The notes: generated by a model from the letters alone, not told the origin. Shown: positions 8,856 through 18,356, counted from the first letter of the stretch. The stretch: DNA of 64,000 nucleotides from CAYUMU01 sp964445985 (GCA_964445985.1 CAYUMU010000004.1:1-64000); one strand, 5' to 3'. Numbers and translations are program-made.

Positions 8856-11309
8856 ATGCGGCGAACGATCTCGAAACTTCGATGGGTGCCTTCCTGCCTG
8901 GTCGGCAGCATGCTGTTGGCCGTGGCTTTGCTCGGCGGCTGTTCCGAAAAGGATCCGGCGCCGAAGCCCAACTCCACCTCCGGCGCCGCCAAGCCACCGG
9001 AATCGCCGTCGCACCAAACCCAACTGGTTTCGGCAGCCACGGTCGAGAAGTCGGACAACCCCGCCGTGGACGTGCTCCGCCAAATGGCCAAGGTTTATCT
9101 CGACCTGAAATCGTATTCCGACCAAGGTCAGGCCAGCATGCGCTACAAGCTGGACGATCAGTTGGTAAGTCACGACTTTCCCTTTGAGGTAACCTTTCAA
9201 CGGCCGAACCTATTGCGGCTGAAAGCTTATGAAGGCGAAGTGGTTTGCGACGGCAAGGTGGTGTATTCGCAGTACGAAGACGTGCCAGGCTATGTGGTCG
9301 AGGCCGACGCGCCGCCGCAGCTTTCGCCGGCCGATGTCTATAAAGACGACTACATTCGCTACATGCTGCTCGAGCGCCCGGTGGGCGGCGCGCTGCAATT
9401 GACGCTGTTGTTGTCGGGGCAATTCGTGGAACAGTTGATTGCCAGCGCCAATGGGCCGCTGGAGTTGCTGCCCGCCGCGGAGATCGACGGCGCCGCCTGC
9501 AACCGGGTGCGGATTGCGATGCCCGAGGGCAAGATGATCATGTGGGTGGATCAGAAGACCTTCGCTTTGCGTCGGGTGGAATACCCCACCGATGCGTTGC
9601 GTAAGCACTTGGAGCAAGAAGGCCAGGTGAGCGAGCTGGCCGTGGTGGCCGATTTCCACCGGGCCCAGATCAACGGCTCCATCGATCCGGCCACGTTCCA
9701 GTTTGCGGTGCCCCCCGGGGCCAAGTTGGTGAAGCGTTTTGTGGGCCCCGCGCCCGATGCTCGGCTGGGCAAGAAGGCCGGCAGCTTTGAGTTCAAAGCA
9801 CTCGATGGCACGGCGGTCACGCCCGAATCGTTGGCTGGCAAGGTGGTGGTGCTGGACTTTTGGGCCACGTGGTGCCAACCCTGTTTGCAAAGCATGCCCG
9901 AGTTGGCAAAGGTTCAAGAGCTGTTCAAAGACAACGACAAAGTAAGATTCCTGGCGGTGAATATTGAAGACGAAACGGTCACGCCCGAAACCTTGACGAA
10001 CACGCTCAAAGAGCTGGCGCCCAATCTGACGATTGTTCGCGACCCCGATCAGCACGCGTTCAAATCGTTTGGCATCGACGCCATTCCCACCACCTACCTG
10101 CTGGGCGCCGATGGCACCATTCAAAACGCGCAGCGGGGCATCAATCCGAACGTGGACTTTGTGGAAGATCTGTCCGGCAAGCTCAACGCCCTGCTGGCAG
10201 GGAAGAGCTTGCACCAGCAACAGCTCGACGAATTTGAGAAGTCGATGATGGAGCCGCCGGCCGCCACGCCGATTTCGCCTTCGGCCCCGGGCAGCGAAGC
10301 CCAGGCTGCCGAAGCTGCCGCGCCGGAAGCGCATAAACTGACCAAACTCTGGACGGCCGAAGATGTGCGCGATCCGGGCAATATTCTCATTGTGCCCGGC
10401 GAAGGGGGCCAGCCTACCGTGCTGGCCATGGAAGGTTGGCAAGCCGTGGTTGAAGTGGATGCAGCCGGCAAGGTTTCCTCGCGATATCCGCTGGACGTGC
10501 CGAACCAGGGGGTGATTGCCTATCTGCGCTCGGCCGTGGATGGCGAAGGCAGGCGGTACTACCTAGGTTCGGCGATCGGCCAAAGCCAGGTGCATTATTA
10601 CGACCAGAAATTCCAGCACCTGCTCAGCTACCCTCAGTCGCCCGATCACGCCGGCATTTTTGATTGCCTGCCGGCCGATTTGGATGGCGATGGCAAGCTG
10701 GAACTGCTGGTGAGCTATCTCGACGTGGTCGGCGTGCAGGCCGTGAGCCCCTCGGGAGAACGCATTTGGTCGAACCGCAGCATCCGCGATGTGTTTCGGA
10801 TGGTGCTGACGGAACCCCTGGGCAACAAGTCTCGCGAGATTCTGGCTGCCCACTCCCAGGGCTCGATCGCGCGCCTTACCGCCCAGGGCGAACGCGGCGA
10901 TGAAATCAAAGTGCCTGATCAGTTTTTTCGCGGCATTGCGTCGGCGCCCATCGCGCCGGGCGGACGGCTCAGTTACGCCGGCTTGGGCCTGTCGCCCGAG
11001 GGCAACGATCTGTTTCTGGGCTTTTCTCTCGCTGGTCAGCAACGCTTCAGCTATGGCTTGCCCCGAGGGGAACAGCACCCTTCGCTGGAGCAAATCACCT
11101 GGGGACAACTGGTCGGCGACGCGCCGCACTGGATTGTGGCGGGCCCTGACGGCTCGGTTCACTTTGTGGCCGACGACGGACAGGCACTCGACCGCTTTAC
11201 TTACGGCGAAGTGATCAACGGCGTGGCCACGACCACTATTGAAGGCAAACCGGCGTTGCTGATTTCCAGCAAGAACGGGCTGGAAGCCTGGCGGGTGGAA
11301 AAGAAGTAG
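8856..11309 (+). CDS. lipoprotein with LolA-like, thioredoxin and propeller regions
   Basis: An 817-residue fusion. The N-terminus is a lipoprotein signal (VGSMLLAVALLGGC, Cys near residue 29) followed by a Pro/Ser linker. Residues about 65-285 resemble the outer-membrane lipoprotein-sorting (LolA/DUF2092-type) fold, with a pattern of KVYLDLKSYSDQGQ, EVTFQRPNLLRLK and KMIMWVDQKTFALRRVEY. Residues about 300-450 are a thioredoxin/TlpA domain with the redox motif DFWATWCQPCLQSMPEL and the cis-Pro segment FGIDAIPTTYLLG. The remainder, after a Pro/Ala linker, is a propeller-like region with the FG-GAP-type calcium loop DLDGDGKLELLV. Location is probably the periplasmic face of a membrane. The thioredoxin part likely reduces or exchanges disulfides; the whole fusion's role is unknown. 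Confidence 0.85.
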   Translation: MRRTISKLRWVPSCLVGSMLLAVALLGGCSEKDPAPKPNSTSGAAKPPESPSHQTQLVSAATVEKSDNPAVDVLRQMAKVYLDLKSYSDQGQASMRYKLDDQLVSHDFPFEVTFQRPNLLRLKAYEGEVVCDGKVVYSQYEDVPGYVVEADAPPQLSPADVYKDDYIRYMLLERPVGGALQLTLLLSGQFVEQLIASANGPLELLPAAEIDGAACNRVRIAMPEGKMIMWVDQKTFALRRVEYPTDALRKHLEQEGQVSELAVVADFHRAQINGSIDPATFQFAVPPGAKLVKRFVGPAPDARLGKKAGSFEFKALDGTAVTPESLAGKVVVLDFWATWCQPCLQSMPELAKVQELFKDNDKVRFLAVNIEDETVTPETLTNTLKELAPNLTIVRDPDQHAFKSFGIDAIPTTYLLGADGTIQNAQRGINPNVDFVEDLSGKLNALLAGKSLHQQQLDEFEKSMMEPPAATPISPSAPGSEAQAAEAAAPEAHKLTKLWTAEDVRDPGNILIVPGEGGQPTVLAMEGWQAVVEVDAAGKVSSRYPLDVPNQGVIAYLRSAVDGEGRRYYLGSAIGQSQVHYYDQKFQHLLSYPQSPDHAGIFDCLPADLDGDGKLELLVSYLDVVGVQAVSPSGERIWSNRSIRDVFRMVLTEPLGNKSREILAAHSQGSIARLTAQGERGDEIKVPDQFFRGIASAPIAPGGRLSYAGLGLSPEGNDLFLGFSLAGQQRFSYGLPRGEQHPSLEQITWGQLVGDAPHWIVAGPDGSVHFVADDGQALDRFTYGEVINGVATTTIEGKPALLISSKNGLEAWRVEKK

Positions 11310-11359
11310 TCGGGCCAGCGGCAATCGATCGCCACGAGATCAGAATATAAGGGCGAGCC

Positions 11360-11376
11360 GAAGAATAACTTCCGGT
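11360..11376. repeat. 17-base intergenic repeat, copy 1
   Basis: GAAGAATAACTTCCGGT recurs with one change at 40663-40679. Both copies lie in short intergenic regions just after a gene end. Confidence 0.4.
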
Positions 11377-11432
11377 CGTGCGGTTCACGTCCTAACCAAT
11401 GGTGCTTGCCGAGTCGTATCCGCTGCAACTGG

Positions 11433-11474
11433 ATTCCCGCCCCCCGTCTTCACGAGGGCAGGCTTCGCGGGAAT
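11433..11474. terminator. inverted repeat between convergent genes
   Basis: ATTCCCGC at 11433-11440 pairs with GCGGGAAT at 11467-11474. The loop itself contains partly complementary C-rich and G-rich tracts. It lies between the ends of the thioredoxin-lipoprotein gene and phoU, where a bidirectional terminator would be expected. No T-tract is present. Confidence 0.35.
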
Positions 11475-11518
11475 GACGGAGTAATTGATCGACGCCTCCT
11501 ATATCCCGGCCGCTCCAT

Positions 11519-12205
11519 TCAGGGGCGGACGGCCGATGATTTGAGCGGTTCGTCGGCGTGGCGATGAATTTCACCGGTTACCATGAAGATCACGTCTTCC
11601 GCAATATTCACGGCATGATCGGCAATCCGTTCGAGTTGCCGCGAGATGTTCATCAGGTCGATCAGTCGCCGCACCTCTTGCGGGTTCCGGCGAATTTCTT
11701 CCTCCACATACCGATACACACGGCGATGCGAAGCATCCACCTCTTCGTCGGCCAGGCGAACCTGTTGGGCTAGCTCCACATTGCGAGCCACGAGCGCGTC
11801 GAGGCTCATCTTGACCATCGACCACACCATGCGGCTGCTCGCTTCGAAGTCGAACGGCGCCGTGCTCGCCTCGGGTTCTTCGGCCAGGAACAGCGCCTGT
11901 TCGGCCAGGTGCGCGGCCAGGTCGCCGATCCGTTCGAGATCGCCATTGATCTTGATCACGCCTGCCACAAACCGCATGTCCGACGCGACCGGATGATAGA
12001 GGGCAATCGTGTGCAGGCATTCCTCCTCCACGTCGACTTCCATCTGGTCGATCTGTTCGTCGGCATCGATCACCCGCTGAGCCAGTTCCACATTGCGGGT
12101 TTCTATGGCCGCGATCGCCTGCTGGAGCGCCTGCTCCACAAAGCCGCCCAGGCTGAGAATCATATTCTTCAGCTTCTCCATCTGGCGGATAAAGTGCTGC
12201 GACAT
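11519..12205 (-). CDS. phoU: phosphate-signalling protein PhoU
   Basis: A 228-residue PhoU, the cytoplasmic helical-bundle regulator that links the PstSCAB transporter to the phosphate two-component system and restrains uptake in high phosphate. Two PhoU repeats are visible. Each has the family metal-binding type segment: first VASDMRFVAGVIKINGDLER, then LIDLMNISRQLERIADHAVN. The ATG at 12205 is chosen because AGGAG lies about 12 bases upstream and homologues start with MSQHF-like sequence; the frame extends further upstream without similarity. It is the last gene of the pst operon, separated from pstB by 139 bases that include a strong hairpin. Confidence 0.95.
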   Translation of the reverse strand: MSQHFIRQMEKLKNMILSLGGFVEQALQQAIAAIETRNVELAQRVIDADEQIDQMEVDVEEECLHTIALYHPVASDMRFVAGVIKINGDLERIGDLAAHLAEQALFLAEEPEASTAPFDFEASSRMVWSMVKMSLDALVARNVELAQQVRLADEEVDASHRRVYRYVEEEIRRNPQEVRRLIDLMNISRQLERIADHAVNIAEDVIFMVTGEIHRHADEPLKSSAVRP

Positions 12206-12312
12206 CCGTAAATTTCTCCTCGCGCATTTATGGCCGCGCCGCCTGCCAGAGCCGCGCATGTATTCTTGCAATCACTGCCGGTGAAATCGACTGACGCTTG
12301 CCGAAGGCAGAA

Positions 12313-12331
12313 CCTTTCGCGGAGCGAAAGG
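12313..12331. repeat. REP-like hairpin between pstB and phoU
   Basis: CCTTTCGC and GCGAAAGG form a perfect eight-base stem with the loop GGA. The same stem, with complementary loop TCC, recurs at 13292-13308 on the other side of pstB. Confidence 0.5.
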
Positions 12332-12344
12332 CGACTTTGCCCTC

Positions 12345-13238
12345 CTAACCGAACCGGCCCGTCACGTAGTCGTTGGTTTCTGGCAGGATGGGATTCGTGA
12401 ATATCTTGGATGTGGGTCCGTATTCCATGAGGCGGCCCAGATACATGAATGCAGTATAGTCGCTGATCCGCGAAGCTTGCTGCATATTATGCGTAACAAT
12501 CAGGATGCTGTATTCGCCTTTGAGTTCTTGGATTAAGTCTTCGACTTTGCCCGTGGCAATGGGATCGAGGGCCGAACAGGGTTCGTCGAGCAGCAAGACC
12601 TCAGGCTCGGCGGCGATGGCCCGGGCAATGCACAGTCGCTGTTGCTGGCCGCCCGAGAGAGCCAAGGCGCTTTCAGACAGGCGGTCCTTCACTTCGTCCC
12701 ACAGCGCCGCGCCCCGCAAGCTCCGCTCGCACACTTCGTTGAGCAGGCTCTTGTCTCGAATGCCATCAATCCGGAGGGAATAAATGACATTCTCGAAAAT
12801 ACTCATGGGAAATGGGTTGGGCTTCTGAAAGACCATGCCCATCCGCTTGCGCAATTCAATCACGTCTACGGTGGCATGGTAAATGGAGTCGCCATTGAGG
12901 CGCATATCGCCGGCGATGCGCACGGTGTCGATCAGATCGTTCATGCGATTCACGCATCGTAGCAAGGTAGTCTTGCCGCAGCCTGAAGGCCCGATCAGGG
13001 CGGTGACCTTACCCTGCGGGATGGACATGCCAATGTTGTAGAGGGCTTTCTTTTCGCCATACCACAATTGGAAATTGACGATTTCCAAGACGGGCTTTTC
13101 GGCGGCAACCTGCCGATGCAAAACAGCCTGCACGGTTTCGCCGCGGGCAATGGCCTGCAACCGATTGCCGGGCGAAAGCCGGGAGGGCGCGGCCGCCGCG
13201 GGTGGGGTGGTGACAGATGGCTGAGTGGTTTCGATCAT
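12345..13238 (-). CDS. pstB: phosphate ABC transporter ATP-binding protein PstB
   Basis: A 297-residue ABC ATPase that powers high-affinity phosphate import from the inner face of the cytoplasmic membrane. Walker A is GPSGCGKTT, the ABC signature LSGGQQQR, Walker B EVLLLDEPCSALDP and the switch His is in LIVTHNMQQASR. PstB-specific stretches include LLRCVNRMNDL and MVFQKPNPFPMSIFENV. The first 50 residues are a Pro/Ala-rich extension absent from typical 250-260-residue PstB proteins, so translation could begin further in. The ATG at 13238 is preferred to the open frame up to 13343. It lies 85 bases after pstA, with a hairpin in the gap. Confidence 0.95.
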   Translation of the reverse strand: MIETTQPSVTTPPAAAAPSRLSPGNRLQAIARGETVQAVLHRQVAAEKPVLEIVNFQLWYGEKKALYNIGMSIPQGKVTALIGPSGCGKTTLLRCVNRMNDLIDTVRIAGDMRLNGDSIYHATVDVIELRKRMGMVFQKPNPFPMSIFENVIYSLRIDGIRDKSLLNEVCERSLRGAALWDEVKDRLSESALALSGGQQQRLCIARAIAAEPEVLLLDEPCSALDPIATGKVEDLIQELKGEYSILIVTHNMQQASRISDYTAFMYLGRLMEYGPTSKIFTNPILPETNDYVTGRFG

Positions 13239-13291
13239 CGATCGGGATATCCGTCGCAGGTGTTTGTGGGTTCGCTCAAAAATAAAGTCGG

Positions 13292-13308
13292 CTTTCGCTC
13301 CGCGAAAG
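13292..13308. repeat. REP-like hairpin between pstA and pstB
   Basis: CTTTCGC and GCGAAAG form a perfect seven-base stem around TCC. It is essentially the reverse complement of the hairpin at 12313-12331, so pstB is bracketed by two copies of one palindrome. Confidence 0.5.
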
Positions 13309-13323
13309 GCAACTATGACAGGC

Positions 13324-15672
13324 CTAAAACGCGGATGAAACAAACTTCCGCCGCAGCCTGGCGCGCAGCCAGACCGAGGCGATATTCAACAGGGCAATGA
13401 TCAGAATCAGCAGTAGCGTGGTTGTGAACACCAAAGGGCGGGCGGCCTCGCTGTTTTGGCTTTGAAATCCCACGTCATAAATATGGAACCCCAGGTGCAT
13501 GAAGGTTTGACTGCCATGGACAAAGGGAAATTCGGAATTGACAGGCAGTTCCAGCGCCAATTTGCTGGCGCCGACCAGCATCAGCGGGGCCACCTCGCCG
13601 GCGCCGCGGGCCATGGCCAGGATCATGCCGGTCATGATGCCCGGCATGGCGCGGGGCAGCACGATTCGGCGAATGGTTTGCCACTTGCTGGCCCCGCAGG
13701 CATAGGAGCCTTCGCGCATGGAATTGGGCACCGACGCCAACGCCTCTTCGGTGGAAACAATGACGACCGGGAGCGTGAGCAGCGCCAAGGTGAGCGATGC
13801 CCAAAGCATGCCGCCGGTGCCAAACGTGGGGCTCGTTTGCAACTTGGCGCGATACATGCCGTTGAAGAAGGGGTTGGTAAAGATCAATACAAAAAAGGCG
13901 ACCACGGCCGCCAGCCAGAGCACCAGCGCCACGGCTCGCAATGCCGGCAACCAGGTTCCGTTGCGACGGGCTTTTTGCTGCCAAGCGGAGAGAATACCAA
14001 GCATGAATGCGGCGGTTCCGGTGGCTGCCAGGACCAACATGACCAACCACCAAGAAGTTGGGGGGAGGGGCGTGACATTGATTCGATCGGGGCCGCCGTC
14101 GACGAAGGCCCCGATGATGTAGCAGAAGAAGCCAAGCCCAAACACGCCGAACACAATGCTGGGAACGCCTGCCAGATTGTTGATGGCGATCCGCACCAGA
14201 CTGACAATGAAGCCACCCTTGGCGTATTCTCGCAAATAGAGCGCCGCGAGCACGCCAAAGGGCACCACGGCAATGGCCATAATGAGTGTCATGGCCACCG
14301 TGCCGACAATGGCCGGGAAAACGCCCCCCTCGGCGTTGGCTTCGCGTGGATCGTCGAAGATGAATTCCCGCCACCGCGACAGGTAAACCCCCAACTGGCC
14401 GAACAGGCCCAATTGATTGGCCGGATAGGCGCGCACAATCTGGTCGAGCGTGAGCGTGGATGCTTGCCCTTGCGCGGTGGTGAGCTGCATGACATATTTT
14501 TCATTTTCCTGACGGAGCCTTGTCAGCTGCTCTTGAATTCGCTCGGTTTTGAGCCGCGCCGATTCCTCGGTCTCTTGAAAGGCTTGCTCCGCCGCGCTCA
14601 CCAAACCCTGCCGGCTTTGCACTTCTTGTTCGAGCTCTTGCAACCGCGATTCGAGCGGGGCAATTTGCGCTGCATTTATTGAGGCGCGTTTGGCCTGCCG
14701 CAGTTGTAGCTCCAGCCGGCGACGGTCGTCTTCGGCGTCGGTCAACTCCAGTTGCCGCTCGCTCAAGGTCAACCGAGCTTGCTCTTGTTCGGCGTTCAGT
14801 TCGCCGATGTCGTGATGCACCAGGCTCTTGATCTGGGCCATGCGTTCCAGCACGGCGCCGTGATGTTCTTCGAACTGGGCCCAGACCTGGCTCGGCTCGT
14901 CGGCAATGGTCTTGCCATCGATCAGAAACTTTGCGGGGAAGCCATAGAAACGACCATATTCCTGACGCTCCAAAACGACGGCCCACTGGGGCTGGGTGCG
15001 TTCTTGAATCTCGGGACTGAGCAACCAGGTGAAGTGCGTGTTGGTGAGCTGGAAGTTGCCGGTGCGGACCTTGTACCGTTCGCCAACCTGGACCCAAGGG
15101 GCCTGCGCCAGTTGATAGCCCGACCAGGCAATCAGACCGACGGAGAGGATGGTTGCCAGGAGAGAGCCGAGCCTTCCGGCCAGTCGGTCATCGACCAGAA
15201 ACCATAAGATGGCCACGGCGGTAACCAGCACGGCCAGCAGCAAACACATCGACCAACCGAGCGCGCCCATTCGCAATGGCGATGCCGGGGGTTGCGGAGG
15301 AATGTTGCGGGAAGATTCGCCCGCGGGTCCACCGGTAGGCTCGCCGGGAGACGGCGGATCGAGTTGCGGCTCGGCCAGCGGCGCGGTCTCCATGACCTCG
15401 CCCATATAGACCACTGCTTGGGGTTGGCCGTCGGCGTCCATCTGGGTGAGGCGGAAGCGTTCGACGGGCAGGGGCCAAAAAGTGCCCGAGCCAAAGTAGA
15501 CGATCATGGCCAACAGGCTGGCCACCATCACCACGCAGACCGCCAGCGCGCCGCCCATCAGCCAGGCGAACGGTTCGCCTTGCGAAATCACGGAAACGGC
15601 CGGATTAGCCACCCGTTTACGACGTTTGGATTCCAGGGGGAGTTGGGGCGGGGGCGCGGTGGAAATACTCAT
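13324..15672 (-). CDS. pstA: phosphate ABC transporter permease PstA, long form with coiled coil
   Basis: A 782-residue permease, far longer than the roughly 280-300-residue E. coli PstA. The first membrane segment (residues about 35-60) is followed by an acidic/Pro-rich loop, two further hydrophobic segments, and a long heptad-rich coiled coil at about 265-400 (QEQARLTLSERQLELTDAED onward). The canonical permease domain follows from GVFPAIVGTVAMTLIMAIAV to the end. The EAA loop that contacts PstB is visible as EEALASVPNSMREGSYACGA. The ATG overlaps the pstC stop by four bases (ATGA), so translation is coupled. Extended PstA/PstC proteins are known in some bacteria such as Pseudomonas. The coiled coil probably lies outside the membrane, but topology is inferred. 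Confidence 0.92.
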   Translation of the reverse strand: MSISTAPPPQLPLESKRRKRVANPAVSVISQGEPFAWLMGGALAVCVVMVASLLAMIVYFGSGTFWPLPVERFRLTQMDADGQPQAVVYMGEVMETAPLAEPQLDPPSPGEPTGGPAGESSRNIPPQPPASPLRMGALGWSMCLLLAVLVTAVAILWFLVDDRLAGRLGSLLATILSVGLIAWSGYQLAQAPWVQVGERYKVRTGNFQLTNTHFTWLLSPEIQERTQPQWAVVLERQEYGRFYGFPAKFLIDGKTIADEPSQVWAQFEEHHGAVLERMAQIKSLVHHDIGELNAEQEQARLTLSERQLELTDAEDDRRRLELQLRQAKRASINAAQIAPLESRLQELEQEVQSRQGLVSAAEQAFQETEESARLKTERIQEQLTRLRQENEKYVMQLTTAQGQASTLTLDQIVRAYPANQLGLFGQLGVYLSRWREFIFDDPREANAEGGVFPAIVGTVAMTLIMAIAVVPFGVLAALYLREYAKGGFIVSLVRIAINNLAGVPSIVFGVFGLGFFCYIIGAFVDGGPDRINVTPLPPTSWWLVMLVLAATGTAAFMLGILSAWQQKARRNGTWLPALRAVALVLWLAAVVAFFVLIFTNPFFNGMYRAKLQTSPTFGTGGMLWASLTLALLTLPVVIVSTEEALASVPNSMREGSYACGASKWQTIRRIVLPRAMPGIMTGMILAMARGAGEVAPLMLVGASKLALELPVNSEFPFVHGSQTFMHLGFHIYDVGFQSQNSEAARPLVFTTTLLLILIIALLNIASVWLRARLRRKFVSSAF

Positions 15673-18326
15673 AGTTGATAGGCTCGCCTGCGAAAGCGGA
15701 GCCGCACCACTTCGGCAATCGTATTGACCACAAATGTCATGGCAAACAACGTCAGGCCCGCCAGGAACAAGGTTCGATAGATGGTGCCGCCTGGCACGGC
15801 CTCCGGCAGTTCGGTGGCGATGTTTGCCGAGAGCGTGCGAAAGCCGTTAAAGATATTCAGATCGGGAATGGGAGTGTTTCCTCCAGCCATGAGCACAATC
15901 ATGGTTTCGCCCACGGCTCGACCCAAGCCGATCATGACGGCCGAAAATAAACCGCTCATGGCCGTGGGGATGATAATTCGCGTGACGGTTTGCCAGCGGG
16001 TGGCGCCAGCTCCCAGCGACGCGCTGCGCAAATGGTCGGGCACGGTGGAAAGGGCGTCTTCGGCAATGGTGTAAATAATAGGTATGATCGCAAATCCCAT
16101 CACAAAGCCCACGATCAGGGCGTTGCGATCATCGTACTTGCCTACGTAATTGCCGCGGGGATCCCATTTCCAAGACAGGGCCGTTGAAACCAGCCAGGCC
16201 GTGGCCAGGGTGGAAACGAGCACCAGCAGGAGTTTGCCAAAGTTCGCCACGGCAAACCGCTCGCGCGTCCAGTTGCGGCTGGCATCGCGCAGCCAGGGGG
16301 TGAGGCGCCGGCCGGAAACCACGGCCCAGAAGATGGCCGTGAGCGGCAGCAGCAAGATCATCCAACCGCCTACTGGGGAGCCCTGATGCCCCAGGAGCCA
16401 GGTTTTCACGTTCCCGGCGAACAGCCAACTCTCGACCAGCGGCCCCACGAGCACGCTGGCGGCCAGGCCGATCCCCACCGTCAAGAACATCAGCGTGAAC
16501 TTCGCGCGGTGCCACTTGATTTGCACCGTGTAAGGCAGCAATTGCCACAAGAACGCCGCCACGATCAACGACAGCGGCACCATGGCAAACGAACTGAGAA
16601 TGCCAGGCACCAGTTGCGAAACGAAGGGGGCGAAGACAATCGCCGCCAAAAAGCCGAGCACCACGCTCGGCAGGCTGGCCATCACCTCGATCGTGGGCTT
16701 GATTCTGGCCTTGGTGGAGCGGTGCAAGAACTCGCTGGTGTAGATGGCCGCCAGCAATGCCAATGGCGCTCCGAACAGCATGGCGTAAAACGTGGCTTTC
16801 AACGTGCCAAACACCAGCGGCCACATGCCGAGTTTGGCTTCCAGATCGGTGGACCCGCCACCCGACTGCCACACGTGTTGCGGAGTGGCGTAGTTCTCGT
16901 ACCACACGGGCAAAAATACCGACGACAACGATCGCGTGACTTCTGGGTGCCGGGCGTCGAAACTCGCCATCCATAGACCGCTGGGCGTGAGGGCCGCCAG
17001 GCCGTCTTCTTTGGGGGTGAAGAGCACCTCTTGGACGGGTTCGCCGGGCGTAATCTGTTCGTTCAACAGCAGGTTGTCGTTGGTAACGTAGAACACCCGC
17101 AGGCCACCGTCGGCGTAGCCCACGGCGAGATTGCGATTGCGAGTGGAAACGCCCACGGCACTGACGGCCGCCGCCGGACCTGGCAGCGTGTGGGCGATTA
17201 CCAGATGAACTCCCTGGTTGGTCGCGGAATCTTCGGCGGCATTGGCGGATTGTTCGGCACTTTCGCGGTAGCCGTCGTCGTTGCTGGGGGCTCGAACGGG
17301 AAACACGCAGCGCGTTACCCCCTGATCGTCGCCCGCCACCAGCGTGATTCGCCCTAGGAGGAATGTCAGTACGGTTAGCTGGGCGTCGCCGGGGGCCAGG
17401 TCGATGTCTTCGGCCCAAGCGATCGTGGAGAGATTGCGGGTATCGAACCGCTGGACCAGCCCGTCTTCCCAGCCGACATAAACGCGATCTCCCAAGGCCG
17501 AGATCAAGACGTACTTACCCGGCGTGTTGCGCGTTTGCAGCGGCAGGTCGTACGACTTTCCCAGGGCCACGGTGGTTTTGCCACTGAGAAAATTGCGTTT
17601 GGCCGCGAGGGCGTGAATTCGCGTGGTGCCATCTTGCTGCTGGGTGAGAATTCGTTGCGGGCCGTCGGCATAGTCCACGCCGGTAATTGCGGCTTCGGCC
17701 ACTTTGAACTCGGCTTGAACCTCGCTGAAGAACTGCTGCTGTCGCAACTGCCCTTGGGGCGTGAGTTGCAACACGGCTTCCTCGGAGCGCAACAGGTCGC
17801 CGGGAATCAAGTCGCGCAATTGGGCGGCAATTTCGGGGCGGTTGTCGAATTCGCTGGCATTCAAGAAGGTGGTTTTGAAACCCAGCCGGGCCACGCGCAC
17901 GTGGCCGTCGTCGAAGCCGAAGATCGCCGTTTCTGACCCGATGGGGAAGGAAAACGATGTGATCTTTTGGCCGGCGAAAATTTCTTGGGCATGAATTTGT
18001 TCGCCGGTATCGGCGCGAAACACGCGCACCATGCCGTCTGGCATGAGGGCCCAGCCCATGGTGCGGTATTCGTCGAGCCCCACTTTGAGCGGTTGATCGT
18101 CGGCGGACCAGGCGCGCCGGACCTGCACGGCTTGCGAGACTTGGGCCGACTGGAAGAGGGGTACGGCCGTCCAGACCAGGAATACGCAGACCAGCGAAAC
18201 GGCCACAATGGTGCCGATGCCGCCAGCCGTAATGAAAAACGTCGAAACACGGTCGGCCATTTTTACGGCCCACCGTGTTTCGCGTTTGCGTCTGACGCCG
18301 GTAAACGACTTTTCAGGTTCCGCCAT
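15669..18326 (-). CDS. pstC: phosphate ABC transporter permease PstC, long form with propeller insert
   Basis: An 885-residue permease, against roughly 300-320 in E. coli. After one membrane segment at about 28-50, residues about 60-490 form an extracytoplasmic insert with propeller-like repeats (SETAIFGFDDGHVRVARLGF, GDRVYVGWEDGLVQRFDTRN, NLAVGYADGGLRVFYVTNDN). The permease domain then runs from LGMWPLVFGTLKATFYAMLF to the end. It carries a second loop of about 100 residues around the GNVKTWLLGHQGSPVGG region and the EAA loop EDALSTVPDHLRSASLGAGA. It is coupled to pstA by a 4-base overlap. The insert may sense or position phosphate or PstS; this is inference. Two hairpins separate it from pstS. 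Confidence 0.93.
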   Translation of the reverse strand: MAEPEKSFTGVRRKRETRWAVKMADRVSTFFITAGGIGTIVAVSLVCVFLVWTAVPLFQSAQVSQAVQVRRAWSADDQPLKVGLDEYRTMGWALMPDGMVRVFRADTGEQIHAQEIFAGQKITSFSFPIGSETAIFGFDDGHVRVARLGFKTTFLNASEFDNRPEIAAQLRDLIPGDLLRSEEAVLQLTPQGQLRQQQFFSEVQAEFKVAEAAITGVDYADGPQRILTQQQDGTTRIHALAAKRNFLSGKTTVALGKSYDLPLQTRNTPGKYVLISALGDRVYVGWEDGLVQRFDTRNLSTIAWAEDIDLAPGDAQLTVLTFLLGRITLVAGDDQGVTRCVFPVRAPSNDDGYRESAEQSANAAEDSATNQGVHLVIAHTLPGPAAAVSAVGVSTRNRNLAVGYADGGLRVFYVTNDNLLLNEQITPGEPVQEVLFTPKEDGLAALTPSGLWMASFDARHPEVTRSLSSVFLPVWYENYATPQHVWQSGGGSTDLEAKLGMWPLVFGTLKATFYAMLFGAPLALLAAIYTSEFLHRSTKARIKPTIEVMASLPSVVLGFLAAIVFAPFVSQLVPGILSSFAMVPLSLIVAAFLWQLLPYTVQIKWHRAKFTLMFLTVGIGLAASVLVGPLVESWLFAGNVKTWLLGHQGSPVGGWMILLLPLTAIFWAVVSGRRLTPWLRDASRNWTRERFAVANFGKLLLVLVSTLATAWLVSTALSWKWDPRGNYVGKYDDRNALIVGFVMGFAIIPIIYTIAEDALSTVPDHLRSASLGAGATRWQTVTRIIIPTAMSGLFSAVMIGLGRAVGETMIVLMAGGNTPIPDLNIFNGFRTLSANIATELPEAVPGGTIYRTLFLAGLTLFAMTFVVNTIAEVVRLRFRRRAYQL

Positions 18327-18356
18327 GGACTTTCGAACGGGGAAATCCCAAACCGC

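Noticed and set aside
13456..14682. A 408-codon open frame on the plus strand opposite pstA
   Set aside because: His/Gly-rich translation without motifs, lying fully across the pstA permease domain: a shadow frame.
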